This document shows, piece after piece, positions 9,362 through 17,610 of a DNA stretch of 20,143 nt; the first letter of the stretch is position 1, and each line of letters begins with the position of its first letter. The notes under the pieces are model-generated. The model saw nothing but the letters and a program-made list of their open reading frames with translations. It did not search any database and had not been told where the DNA came from. Source of the DNA: Antrodiella citrinella. Its lineage: Eukaryota; Basidiomycota; Agaricomycetes; Polyporales; Steccherinaceae. Where the stretch lies: assembly GCA_004802725.1 (NCBI GenBank), contig SGPM01000427.1, forward strand, positions 1 to 20,143, written 5' to 3'. The translations under genes were made by a program, and so were the position numbers.

Positions 9362-9790
9362 GTTGGGCCACACCGTCCGAACTTCGGGTCCTCAAGCTTA
9401 GTCTCGGACACGCAGATCTACGTCGACCGGCGGCGCATGGGACGAAACGATGCCCTCTGGTGATGATACAGGACGCGAAGATGACGAGACTAATTTGTTA
9501 GACATGCCAGGTGGGAGGATAGGGTAGGCGGATTGGTTCTTAGGACAAAGGTGTATAGTGCCGACCTATTCCCTCGATAACCTACGTGCCCCAGGTATAT
9601 CTGATGGAACGATCCTCCCGCGGCCGCTCACGGTCGACTTGGCTATCGGAGTAAGCAAGTTCGTAGCTCTCTTCGTCCTACCCAAGTACACAACGACAGA
9701 TCCTGACTCCTACAGCCCATCCGCAATGATTCCGCATACGCACGCTCTCCCAATCGGGCCTGTTCGGGTGGCCTCTCACAGCCCTTGAAC
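9362..9790 (+). pseudogene. degenerate, internally deleted copy of the secreted alpha/beta hydrolase
   Basis: The sequence follows the hydrolase gene at 11675 onward: TCCTCAAGCTT, CAGATCTACGTCGA, ATGACG(A/G)G, GGTGGGAGGAT, GGCGGATTGGTTCTT, CAGGTATA(T/C)CT, and an exact CCTCCCGCGGCCGCTCAC. It then jumps over roughly 220 bp (equivalent to 11980-12205) to ATCGG(A/G)GTAAGC, the second-intron donor, and continues with GATTCTGACTC, CAGCCCATCC, CGCACGCTCTCCCAATCGGGCC where the active-site exon should be. Codons for tryptophans of the GWADWF block have become stops (GGATAGGGTAGGCG). The copy is therefore dead. It sits in the same order relative to the SPP2 3' end as the intact hydrolase does to the SPP2 fragment at 11000-11162. 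Confidence 0.88.
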
Positions 9791-9871
9791 CAACTCCACC
9801 CCGACTCGAAACCAAATGGTCGAGTTCGTGCGTGCAGATACCTTCAATTTCATGAGATGACTCTCAGAAAA

Positions 9872-9957
9872 GGTGGCCAGAAGCAATACATCATATTTCG
9901 AGACGACTTATGCTGTATGTACAACGTATGATATATGAGTGTGCACTCAAATATTCC
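9872..9957 (-). repeat. inverted copy of the SPP2 3'-end repeat
   Basis: Read on the minus strand it gives GGAATATTTGAGTGCACACT, then CATACGTTGTACATACAG and GATGTATTGCTTCTGGCC. This matches the 3' end and flank of the SPP2-like gene (9275-9350) with gaps. Similarity does not clearly extend into the coding sequence before the TTTGAG word. It ends about 60 bp before the truncated HMG-box fragment, so it may mark a rearrangement junction. Confidence 0.65.
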
Positions 9958-10018
9958 AGTGAGTACCGTCGGGATTACAGCTCGACCATCCGGTAGAACA
10001 GAAGGTTGATTGTTCCAG

Positions 10019-10927
10019 CCGTATTTTGACAGATACAAAACAAGCATGGAAGAGTATACTGTGCGGCAGATGGAGTACAAGAACCGCATGCAAGGCCTGT
10101 GGTGGCGAAGAAGAACGAGCCGAAACTTAGAGCGTTGAAGCGGAAAGTGGAAATGGTGAAACTCTCGCGTGGTATGTCTCACCATCACTTCCATCGATAG
10201 TGGGTGTTTTGATGAGGCTTTTTGTCCCTGTTTTCCGTCAGAGAACGTAGACTTGACGAAGCCGCCCTCCGCGCAGGAACTATGGCGTCAAGAGCACTCC
10301 ATCAGTCCAAAGCAGTATCGTGGATGGTTCCAGCTCAGCGTCGAAGAGAAGAGAGTGAGTAGGAGAGTGTTTGCGGTGTCGTTAGTGCTCACTCTGACCG
10401 ACCAGTTGTCTTGCATTTTATCTTAGCCGTATCGAGAGGCCGCCAAGGCCGCACGAGCAGAACTTGTCAAGTCCATAGTCGAGGCAAGCGACCGTGTCGA
10501 GAGCAAGAAAGCCCTCAGAATCCTGAACTCACAACTACGTTTGAAAGGGAGGCAAACCATTAAGGTCAAGCCACCGGTGAAAGCTCTTAGACCCTTCTTC
10601 CTGTGAGTTCCGACGGAAGTGTACAGCAGTGGAAGCAACTGACACCGGGCACTATTTGGGTATAGCTTCCTGAGTGAGTTTCGAGCGCGTTATCCGTACA
10701 GTCCCGTGCTTGGAAGATGGAACGTTGTGCTAAGGGCAGGGGCGCAATGGCGAGCGATGTCGGAGAAGGAAAAAGAGGTAAAGTGATCATGTTGGCGCTT
10801 TCTTTTGTTCTGTACTGATGTGTTCTATGCTCGTTGGCATTATCTTGAAGCCTATAGGAAAGCTAAGGAGGCTATGCAGAGCGACAGGATACCATCGACT
10901 GCGTCCTCGTCCAGCACCGTCAGCTAG
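10019..10927 (+). pseudogene. 5'-truncated HMG-box gene fragment (about 2.5 HMG boxes)
   Basis: Exons read 10019-10171, 10242-10354, 10427-10602, 10666-10777 and 10851-10927. The first opens directly after a splice acceptor with PYFDRYKTSMEEYTVRQ, the second half of an HMG box whose first half is missing. A second box follows (KPPSAQELWRQEHSISPKQY, then PYREAAKAARAEL), then a third (RPFFLFLSEFRARYPYSPVL, then QWRAMSEKEKE and YRKAKEAM). HMG boxes bend DNA; the nearest known fungal relatives are mitochondrial-type and nuclear HMG proteins. There is no upstream ATG, the frame slips by +2 after NRMQG, and the last exon is one base out of phase. A short product from the ATG at 10153 is possible. 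It matches 16247-17117 (minus), so it is probably a dispersed inverted copy. Confidence 0.75.
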
Positions 10928-10999
10928 TCTCAAGTCGTGGCGCTTCTACCTCCTACATAACCAGCACATCTATCTTCCAATTTTGGACACACGAAGTCA

Positions 11000-11162
11000 A
11001 GCGACCAGCGAGTAAGAGACAAGACAAGAAACTATGACGACCACTCCTCGCAACAGAATGGAGAGATATATGAAGGGGAAAAGAAGCGGTCGCTTGACTT
11101 GGATAGAAAGGTACGACGATTCTGGATCGAGGCAAGAGGATCGAGACTGTAGGAATCTTTGA
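11000..11162 (+). pseudogene. copy of the last ~55-60 codons of the SPP2-like gene
   Basis: Translation ends ERYDDSGSRQEDRDCRNL-stop, against ERYGDSGSRRKDRDRRDL-stop in the intact gene. Upstream, AGAGACAAG(A)(C)AAGA(A)ACTA and DD-S-S-QQN follow the GRDYGDDSSRRN region. The frame needs small shifts between these parts, and no start or G-patch block is present, so it cannot make the protein. It lies directly upstream of the intact hydrolase. The mirror situation at 9285-9790 shows that the two genes were duplicated as a block. Confidence 0.85.
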
Positions 11163-11240
11163 GTGTACACTCGTATGTTCAAGTTCTACTTTAAATAAGA
11201 TGTGGTATTACTTCTGCTGTTCAAACTTCGTTGGAGGCCT
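11152..11240 (+). repeat. SPP2 3'-end repeat, copy 3
   Basis: GGAATCTTTGAGTGTACACT (with the palindrome GAGTGTACACTC), CGTATGTTCAAG, then GTGGTATTACTTCTGC and GTTCAAAC match the 3' flank at 9275-9350. It continues the SPP2-tail copy across its stop codon. Confidence 0.7.
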
Positions 11241-11540
11241 CTGGGTCCCAAGGGCTTTTCATTCGCGAAGGCGTGTATGAGTAGTGTGTTCAGCAGTTCC
11301 ATGATTGGAAAGGCGAACTGTTCATCCATCCCACTTTTTGGCGCTATTCATCCTCCGATCCAACCTCTGAGATCTGAGCGAGTGGTATTTTGCACGTTTT
11401 CGTCACTCACTGGACTTCATGCACATGATGGTGAATATGATGGGTGCAACCAATTGATTTGGAGCCGTAGTCAACTCTTCGTCTAAGCGTTCCATCTTAC
11501 TTGCCACTTTCCTTTCTTGGCGGCTACACTTTGTCCCTCC
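11163..11540. other. upstream region of the secreted hydrolase
   Basis: These 378 bp precede the hydrolase ATG and must hold its promoter. Apart from the repeat copy at the left end I see no gene, and no strong motif. The matching space in the left duplicate (9286-9361) is only about 76 bp, so the promoter and signal-peptide region were deleted there or gained here. Confidence 0.45.
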
Positions 11541-12837
11541 ATGTTCTCAAATCGACATCTTATTCCACTCTCTTCCCTGCCTCTGATCTACACGCTCACG
11601 CTCCTGCTCAGTCTTAGTTCCAGTACCATACACGCTTCCCCCACAGGTACACCGCACTTCCGAGACTACTTTTACATCGGCGGTCACTATGTCGCAGACC
11701 CGGATTCCTCAAGCTTGCACGCGGACGGGCAGATCTACGTCGAACGACTGACTCCGGCGTCGGGTGTGACGAAACAATACCCCCTCTTGATGATCCACGG
11801 ATCGGGCATGACGGGCACTAACTTCTTGAACACGCCAGATGGGAGGATGGGATGGGCGGATTGGTTCTTGGGGCAGGGGTACACGGTATGTGACGACTTA
11901 CTGATCCTCTACGAATCTTAGACCTGGTATCCCAGGTATACCTCATGGACCAACCCTCCCGCGGCCGCTCACCCTGGCTCCAAAACATCGACGGCCCTCA
12001 AACGGTGTTCTCAACCGAACTCGTAGAGTCCATGTTCACCGCCACAGCGCGGTTCGATCTCTGGCCCAACGCAACATTGCATACCCAGTGGCCGGGGAAC
12101 GGCTCTGTGGGCGACGCGGTTTTCGACGAGTTCTACGCGTCAATGGTCCCGCTTCTGAGCACAGATGTGGAATCAGCGACAAAGAACCAAAAGGCGCTGG
12201 TCGATCTGGTCGACAAGATCGGGGTAAGCTCTCGTCTAGTCCGCCTTGTCCTGAACTCGAACGATGGATTCTGACTCTATGCTACACGCAGCCCATCCAC
12301 CTGCTCACGCACTCGCAGTCGGGTCTCTTCGGCTGGTCCCTTGCAGATGCGCGCCCACGCCACATCAAGTCCCTTACGGCCCTCGAACCCGGTGGGCCTC
12401 CCTTCACAGGCGACATCCTCACTCCGAACGAGACCACCCGCCTCTACGGTCTCACTGACATCCCCCTGCACTATGTCCCTCCTCTCCCTCACAACTCCTC
12501 CTCCGCTCTAAACAAAGACAAGATCATAGTGAATGACCCCGCATCGGACGGCTACATCTGCTTCGCGCAGTCCCCTCCTCTTCGGGTGCTTCCTCACTTA
12601 GAAGACGTTCCTGTGAGGGTGGTGACGAGCGAAGCGAGATGGCACGGGGTGAGCGACGGGTGTGTTGTGCGGTACATGCGCGAGGTGGGGATGCGGAGGG
12701 TCGAGTGGGTACGGCTGCAGGATGTGGGGATACGTGGGAACGGGCATATGTTCTTTATGGAAAGAAATAGTGATGAGATCGTCAGGGAGGTGGTGGGGCC
12801 ATGGATTCAGAGGTTGGACCGCGATAGGAAGGGATAG
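11541..12837 (+). CDS. secreted alpha/beta hydrolase (HSQGG-type)
   Basis: Exons 11541-11885, 11936-12223 and 12292-12837 give 392 residues; both introns (50 and 68 nt) are phase 0. The N-terminus has a hydrophobic signal peptide ending near STIHAS (about residue 33). Next come GQIYVERLTP, the oxyanion strand YPLLMIHGSGMTGTNF (His86-Gly87), TPDGRMGWADWFLGQGY, MDQPSRGRSPW and LHTQWPGNGSVGD, then the nucleophile turn THSQSGLFGW with Ser219. Glu243 (ALEPGGPP) is a candidate acid and His363 (GNGHMFF) the likely catalytic histidine. Family members normally read SHSQGG; here the glycine two residues after the nucleophile is Ser221. N-glycosylation sites such as NAT, NET and NSS fit secretion. The substrate is unknown; an esterase- or lipase-like activity is the family expectation. 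A dead paralogue lies at 9362-9790. Confidence 0.9.
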
Positions 12838-13749
12838 CGACCATTCACCACCATGACCACTCTCCTAGTCGCCGTGGAAGAGGGGCGGCGGATGAGTCCA
12901 AGATGCACCTGGGGGACGACGCGCTGAAGGACGAGGAGGGTCATAGCAAGCTGTGAGTTGTGGTGAATTCTCCATGTGATCGCTGATAATGCGACATTGC
13001 TAACACATCGAGCGGATGGACGCGGACGGGTTCGCGAAGCCTCCAATCCTGATACGATGTGGTGTTCTGCCAACACGTACACTTCTTATCAATCATCGAT
13101 GACTCTGTCGTCCGAATGGAACACCGAGTCGGGAGGCGTAGGCCATACCACGATACAGTTCGGTACGCCTCGCTCTGTGTCGTTTGCGATTGTCGTGCAA
13201 GTACGATGCGAGGCGTAGGTAGTAATCTACGAGGTGAACAACTGAACAGACGGTCTTTCATACTCACTGAAGCCTGTGTTGTGAGCTGGATACTCATGCC
13301 GGTCCGAAGGAGGTCCGTCTGGATGGATATAGACTTTTCTCGGACTCTTTACAGCCACGAAAGCAATATACGATCATCCATTAATATACACCCATTACAA
13401 CGAGCAGTAGCAGAGATGGACTCTTACCGATGGCACCAAACAGCGATGAAGACACGAAGAATATGGAGAGATACAAGACATGAAGAAATACGAAGAGAAT
13501 CAAGAAGCTTCTAAGGAGGTAACGATACCGTGTCCGTTCGTTAGTATACAAAACCAAGCCTGGTCTAAGCATGAGCTAGCGCAGTGTACTAGGGATCTAT
13601 AGCGCGTGCGGCGTGGGTCAAACGACCCATTACGATGGGGTAATGTAAGATGTCTAGAACTGAGACGCGTCAGTCGAGGGCTGTGGATGACGAAGAAGAA
13701 AGACATACGATCTAAGTCTGAGCACACGCCTCGGTGGCACTCGAAGCAC
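12838..13749. other. gene-poor stretch between hydrolase and second F-box-like gene
   Basis: No complete gene was found. Just after the hydrolase, a possible acceptor CTCCTAG is followed by an open stretch reading RGRGAADESKMHLGDDALKD and then a stop at 12953-12955. It resembles an acidic C-terminal exon but has no visible partner exons. From about 13300 to 13740 the sequence is A/G-rich with scattered stops. The interval holds the 3' flanks of the two convergent genes. Confidence 0.45.
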
Positions 13750-14679
13750 CTACACCCAATCCTCCCTCTCCCGCCTGGCCTTGACCAGCGCGTCCCTGAA
13801 TCCCTTCACCATACCAGCAACCTCCTCGCCCTGCCCCTCGAAGCCGTCCAGTTTAACCTCCCCTGCGCTCAACGCGAACACGCTCGGCGTCGCGAGGAGG
13901 TATCCCAACAAGACACCTAGCGCGTCCTTGGATAGGGAGGGTGAGAATGCCTCGGCGGAGGACGGACGGGAAGCGACGTGCAGCGAGGAGAGAGCGACGG
14001 GGTCTTTGAAGAGTGGGAGGGCGCGGGCGCGGGATCGTAGGGACGGTGGGGTCATGGTGCCGTCTATGAGCTGTCTCCTTTCCTGTTCGTCCTTTTCTTC
14101 CCCCCCAGAAGACAACCACGTCAGGTCCTCCGGCTTCATTCCGATCCCGACGGCATCCAATACCAGCGCGCGGACATCAGGGAGGGCTGCGAGGAGGAAC
14201 CTGAGCTCGGTGAAGGAGCGCAGGGAGGAGTCGGAGACGCGGAGGGTGCGCACGGTGGTGAAGCACGCGTAGGAGAGGATGGAGAAGGAGGTGGGCTGCC
14301 AGAAGGAGAGGAAGTGTGCGAGATGGAGCTCTTTGAGGGCGGGGAGGTGGGCAGGCAGCTGTGAGTCAGCGAGGGTGGTCTCCCAGGCGGAGGCGGTGTC
14401 TACGGTTGAGACCTGTGTTGTGGCGGGGGTGGAGGCTGCTTTGGAGAGGGTGAGGGACTGGATGTAGGGTGTGATGTGGGGGTTCTGGGTGACGAGGGCG
14501 GAGAACTTGGAGAGGTCGTGTGCAGAGTGGAGGGCGACGGCGTAGAAGAGATGGTAGCGGGCAGAGTTGAGGGTGGCGTGGGCGGTGAGTGCGAGGGCTC
14601 TGAGGGCGTGGTGGTCGTCGTGGAGGAAGTCGACGGTGTAGTCGGTGAGCTCGGCTGGTAGACGTGGGGAAGAGGCCAT
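13750..14679 (-). CDS. F-box-like protein, single exon
   Basis: One uninterrupted exon encodes 309 residues. The start ATG at 14677-14679 has a good context (CCCCCATGGCC). The N-terminal block LPAELTDYTVDFLHDDHHAL, then LRALALTAHATLNSARYHLF, matches the short F-box-like opening seen in many Agaricomycete proteins, followed by leucine-spaced stretches (ITPYIQSLTLS, LPALKELHLAHF, TTVRTLRVSDSSLRSF, LPDVRALVLDAVG) that suggest irregular leucine-rich repeats. At 309 residues it is shorter than the usual 400-550 for such proteins and lacks introns, so it may be a compact or C-terminally shortened member. It ends KARREREDWV. It is not closely similar to the F-box protein at 5920-7673. A role in substrate choice for an SCF ubiquitin ligase is inferred. 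Confidence 0.75.
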   Translation of the reverse strand: MASSPRLPAELTDYTVDFLHDDHHALRALALTAHATLNSARYHLFYAVALHSAHDLSKFSALVTQNPHITPYIQSLTLSKAASTPATTQVSTVDTASAWETTLADSQLPAHLPALKELHLAHFLSFWQPTSFSILSYACFTTVRTLRVSDSSLRSFTELRFLLAALPDVRALVLDAVGIGMKPEDLTWLSSGGEEKDEQERRQLIDGTMTPPSLRSRARALPLFKDPVALSSLHVASRPSSAEAFSPSLSKDALGVLLGYLLATPSVFALSAGEVKLDGFEGQGEEVAGMVKGFRDALVKARREREDWV

Positions 14680-14753
14680 GGGGGAAGAGGACGAGGATGA
14701 AACGGTCTCATCTCTTCGGTTTTGTTGCCACTCGCGTCTCAATAATCGCGTCG

Positions 14754-14761
14754 GTCACGTG
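14754..14761. promoter_or_regulatory. GTCACGTG E-box, proximal
   Basis: GTCACGTG lies 75 bp upstream of the minus-strand ATG at 14679. This is the high-affinity site class of Cbf1/Pho4-type bHLH factors in fungi. Function is inferred from the motif and its position only. Confidence 0.45.
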
Positions 14762-14954
14762 TGGGTTATCGCCAGCTCCGATAACCTCCGAGGTCTCCGC
14801 CGACATGTCTCCGGAATACATCGGAATGCCCTCCACCACCGCGGGTCTGTCCGGTGGCTGCCAATTAGGCCATCGACGACGCTATATGCACCAATACCCA
14901 CCTAATCCTCCGACGCTCCCGTGCGGCGTCAGTTCCTTCTCGTCGTCGCGGAAG

Positions 14955-14962
14955 GTCACGTG
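14955..14962. promoter_or_regulatory. GTCACGTG E-box, distal
   Basis: This is a second exact GTCACGTG, 201 bp further upstream on the same promoter side. Two exact 8-bp copies in about 300 bp are unlikely by chance, which supports a regulatory reading. Confidence 0.4.
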
Positions 14963-14984
14963 CCACACCGTTCACATGATCATC

Positions 14985-15440
14985 CTCCGCCGTCGACTTT
15001 GGCCTTCTCTGGCCACGCGTATCTTGCCTCCTGTTCATCCACAAGACTACGACGATCCTCGGGACAGGTAGGGTATTCCACACTCATGCAGCCCCTTGTG
15101 GCCATACTGGTACTGGTTTCTCCGCTCGTGATTTCATCTTGGAGAATCCCGTCACTTTATGACTCCTGCTTCCTCCAGCTCTCAGTCAGCTCTGCTTCTA
15201 TGTCTCCTGTTGCACCAGATTGGCCGACCTTACAGCTCCCAGAAGCGTACTAGACGGCATGTCGTTACGTATCCTTTGACGATCAGGCGCATACCGGCTG
15301 AAGCGTCATGGGGAGCTCCGGCTGCAAGACGAGTTATGGATTCCGCTATGTCCTCTGCCATGATGACCCTAGCTTGACAGAGTCGTTCCAATGATACTGG
15401 TCGGATGTGAAAAGCAAGTTGTCGTGCTCGCTGCGCGACC
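14985..15440. repeat. diverged direct repeat, copy 1
   Basis: This copy aligns with about 15640-16070 in the same orientation at an offset near 640 bp. Shared landmarks are CACAAGACT, CAGTCCTCG-like, TCTCCGCTCGTGAT, CTCAGTCAG, TCTGCTTCTATGTCTC, CAGGCGCATACCGG, GGATTCC and GGTCGGATGTGAA. A third, shorter match to its first part lies near 15488-15535 (CACGCGTATC...CCTCGAG). Neither strand has a convincing long reading frame. Confidence 0.7.
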
Positions 15441-15639
15441 GATCTGTCACATGAATCTGACGTCGTTATCGCGTCTCGTATACGTCCCTTGCACGCGTAT
15501 CCGCCAGTCCTGGACGTTCCTCGAGGTTGTCCGGTCGGTGGAAATGGCGAGAGTGCCTACTCTACCTTCTTATCGCTGCTTCCTTTCCTGCCGATACGCA
15601 TCACATGTAGAGTCGTAAATCTTTACTCCTCACGAAGAA

Positions 15640-16070
15640 ATGTCCTGCATTCCTATCTTCCCGTGCTTTCACAAGACTTGGACAGTCCTCGAAGCGGGCC
15701 AACGCACTTGTCAAGACCATTGGTTAGCCATCCATTCCCTACTCGCCGGCCGAAGCGTTTCTCGGCTCGTGATCATTTCGGAGGACCTCGTCGCTCTGGG
15801 CTGAGGCCCTCCACATTCGATCCGGATGAACGCTGTAGCCTCCCTGCTCAGTCAGATCTCCTCCGATCTCTGCTTCTGTGTCTCGAGACGGACGAGGCGC
15901 GTACGAGGACAGCCTGTCGTGGTATGTTCAGGCGCATACCGGATGAAGATGTGTTGATATGCGATCGATTACGGGATTCCCTTCTGTTTTCGTCCGGGAG
16001 ACATCGGTCGGATATGAAGTGCACGTTGTCTGAATCGAGGAGCGAGGGGCGAAGCCCCGAGCGATCATCT
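15640..16070. repeat. diverged direct repeat, copy 2
   Basis: Landmarks are CACAAGACT, CAGTCCTCGAAG, TCTCGGCTCGTGAT, CTCAGTCAGATC, TCTGCTTCTGTGTCTC, CAGGCGCATACCGG, GGATTCC and GGTCGGATATGAA, in the same order as copy 1 but with indels. It ends near the GGGGC-GAA-GCCCC hairpin. No family is recognisable. The repeats could be remnants of a mobile element or of a tandem gene pair. Confidence 0.7.
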
Positions 16071-16245
16071 TCTCGAGGAGCCTTGTGCTCTACCACCTGC
16101 ATGGTGATCTCCCGTCCTGTCGTCGCCGTTTTCGTGGCGAGCATTGTCTCGTAACGCGGGCTCAAGAGCATCGCAGGTGTCCCGTCCGTGTTCGGGTTGT
16201 GGTACGAAAGAAACACTACAAGTTGGGAGACTAGCTGACACTTAT

Positions 16246-17610
16246 GTTAGCGGGTCAGTACTAGATGTCTGCCCTCGTTGTCCATAGCCTCCTTCGCCCT
16301 CCGGTATGCTTCAACATGTGGCTAGCGACCCAACAGGAAACGATAGTACAGATACAGAGGAAGATTAACATCATATTACCGATTTCATCGTCTGCCACTG
16401 TGCGGATGCAGGACCAAGTATCCGTCCAGTCAATTCGGGGTTCCAACGTCTGAAAATCTCTTGAACCCCCTGAAATCAGAGATGATCGATGAACCTACAG
16501 CCAGGCGAGTACAATTGCAATTCCAATGGGTACAGCCAGTCAGCATCGCCGCCGTCCAGCCTGGATTCACCTCGAAAAGACGGGAGCCCTTTCCCCGGGT
16601 CTCGTGAATACCACGGTATTTTACCCTTGGGTGCGCAGTCAAATGTTTAAAGCTAGTATGGCTTTCCTGTTCTTCACGGAATCGTCGCGCTCGAGCACAG
16701 CTTTCCGCTCTGCTGGTGATGCCTTGGCTGCCTCCTTGTACACCTAGGGTACCACGATCAGTGAGCACGGAAATCGAATGCACGAGGACCCTAACACATA
16801 CTTGTCTCTCATCGGTGCTTAATCTGTAATAGATGCTTTCCGTGGTTTTGGCACCGTATTGCGCGCGCAGAGAGTGGCCTCCTCTAGTCCCCATGATCTG
16901 ATCAAGAGCAAGTACAAATAGCATCGTCGGAACGCGTATCGAAGATGCAAACGATGGGACGTACCGCGTGGGGGCTTCACCTGTCTCACTGTCTGTTTGA
17001 TTGCCTTCAGCTGTGATTCACCTCCGCGTCCGCCAGCTCTCCCTGCATGCGGTTCTTACACTCCAGCATCCGTACCGTGTACTTTTCCATGCTCGCTCTG
17101 TATCTGTCGACGTACGGCTGAACATAATCGAAACATCTCGGTCAGCATATGCATCCATGTATGCCAGTGATCTGCATAGACATCACTCGTACCTGTCGTT
17201 CGGCTGGGGACAATGCGATCCATCACACAGCTGTTTCGGCGAGTTTCGTCTTCTTGTCTTCATCGAGAAGGCTACTTGGTCGAGGCGGGAACTCTTGGCT
17301 TGATTATGTTGTGTGCTTTGCAGTACGCTTCTTCGGCACGCTCGAAATCTTGCAGAACAGTTCTCGCTTCGATCGCATATGACTATCGAAATGTGTGCAG
17401 GGGGTGACTTGTAAGCGTGATACAGACTGTTTACGAAGAGCACAGAGAAACACACCATTTTCCCTTTCTCACTCATCTTCTTCCATGCCACCGCCGCCTT
17501 GCGCTCGATCGGACCGTCGTACTAAAAGCCAAGTTTGCGAAGAGGACAAAGAACTTAGGCGGTTCCAAATACCTATCGTTGCTCTCGTCTGGCTGCTGTT
17601 GCAGCGCCAT
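16246..17610 (-). pseudogene. HMG-box array, 3' part (about four boxes, broken frame)
   Basis: On the minus strand, HMG-like pieces follow one another. The first is EPPKFFVLFANLAFS, then, one frame off, ERKAAVAWKKMSEKGKM. Next come ARTVLQDFERAEEAY and KPRVPAST, then WIALSPAERQ joined at 17117 to PYVDRYRASMEKYTVRMLE. These are followed by AQYGAKTTESIYYRLSTDER, then VYKEAAKASPAERKAV, ILGPASAQWQTMKS, and YRRAKEAM ending at TAA (16247-16249). The first piece could start at the ATG at 17608-17610. Several pieces need frameshifts, and a TAG interrupts after PRVPASTK (17272-17274). The usual intron before Pro-Tyr survives in most boxes. From 17117 down it matches 10019-10927 (+). The intact introns and codons elsewhere in the window argue that this decay is real and not poor sequence. 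Confidence 0.72.

Larger units (their letters stand above)
14680..14984. other. upstream region of the second F-box-like gene
   Basis: About 305 bp without a gene. It contains two GTCACGTG sites, listed separately, 201 bp apart. The sequence is rich in CTCCG words (ACCTCCGAGGTCTCCGCC). It likely includes the promoter of the minus-strand gene. Confidence 0.5.

Noticed and set aside
12842..12955. Possible acidic C-terminal exon just after the hydrolase
   Set aside because: A single short open piece after one plausible acceptor, with no upstream exon, family match or frame continuity with the hydrolase.
17012..17240. Third inverted-repeat element with CAGCTGT ends
   Set aside because: Only about seven end bases match the transposon family and the inner arms disagree. 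The interval is also explained by HMG-box exons.
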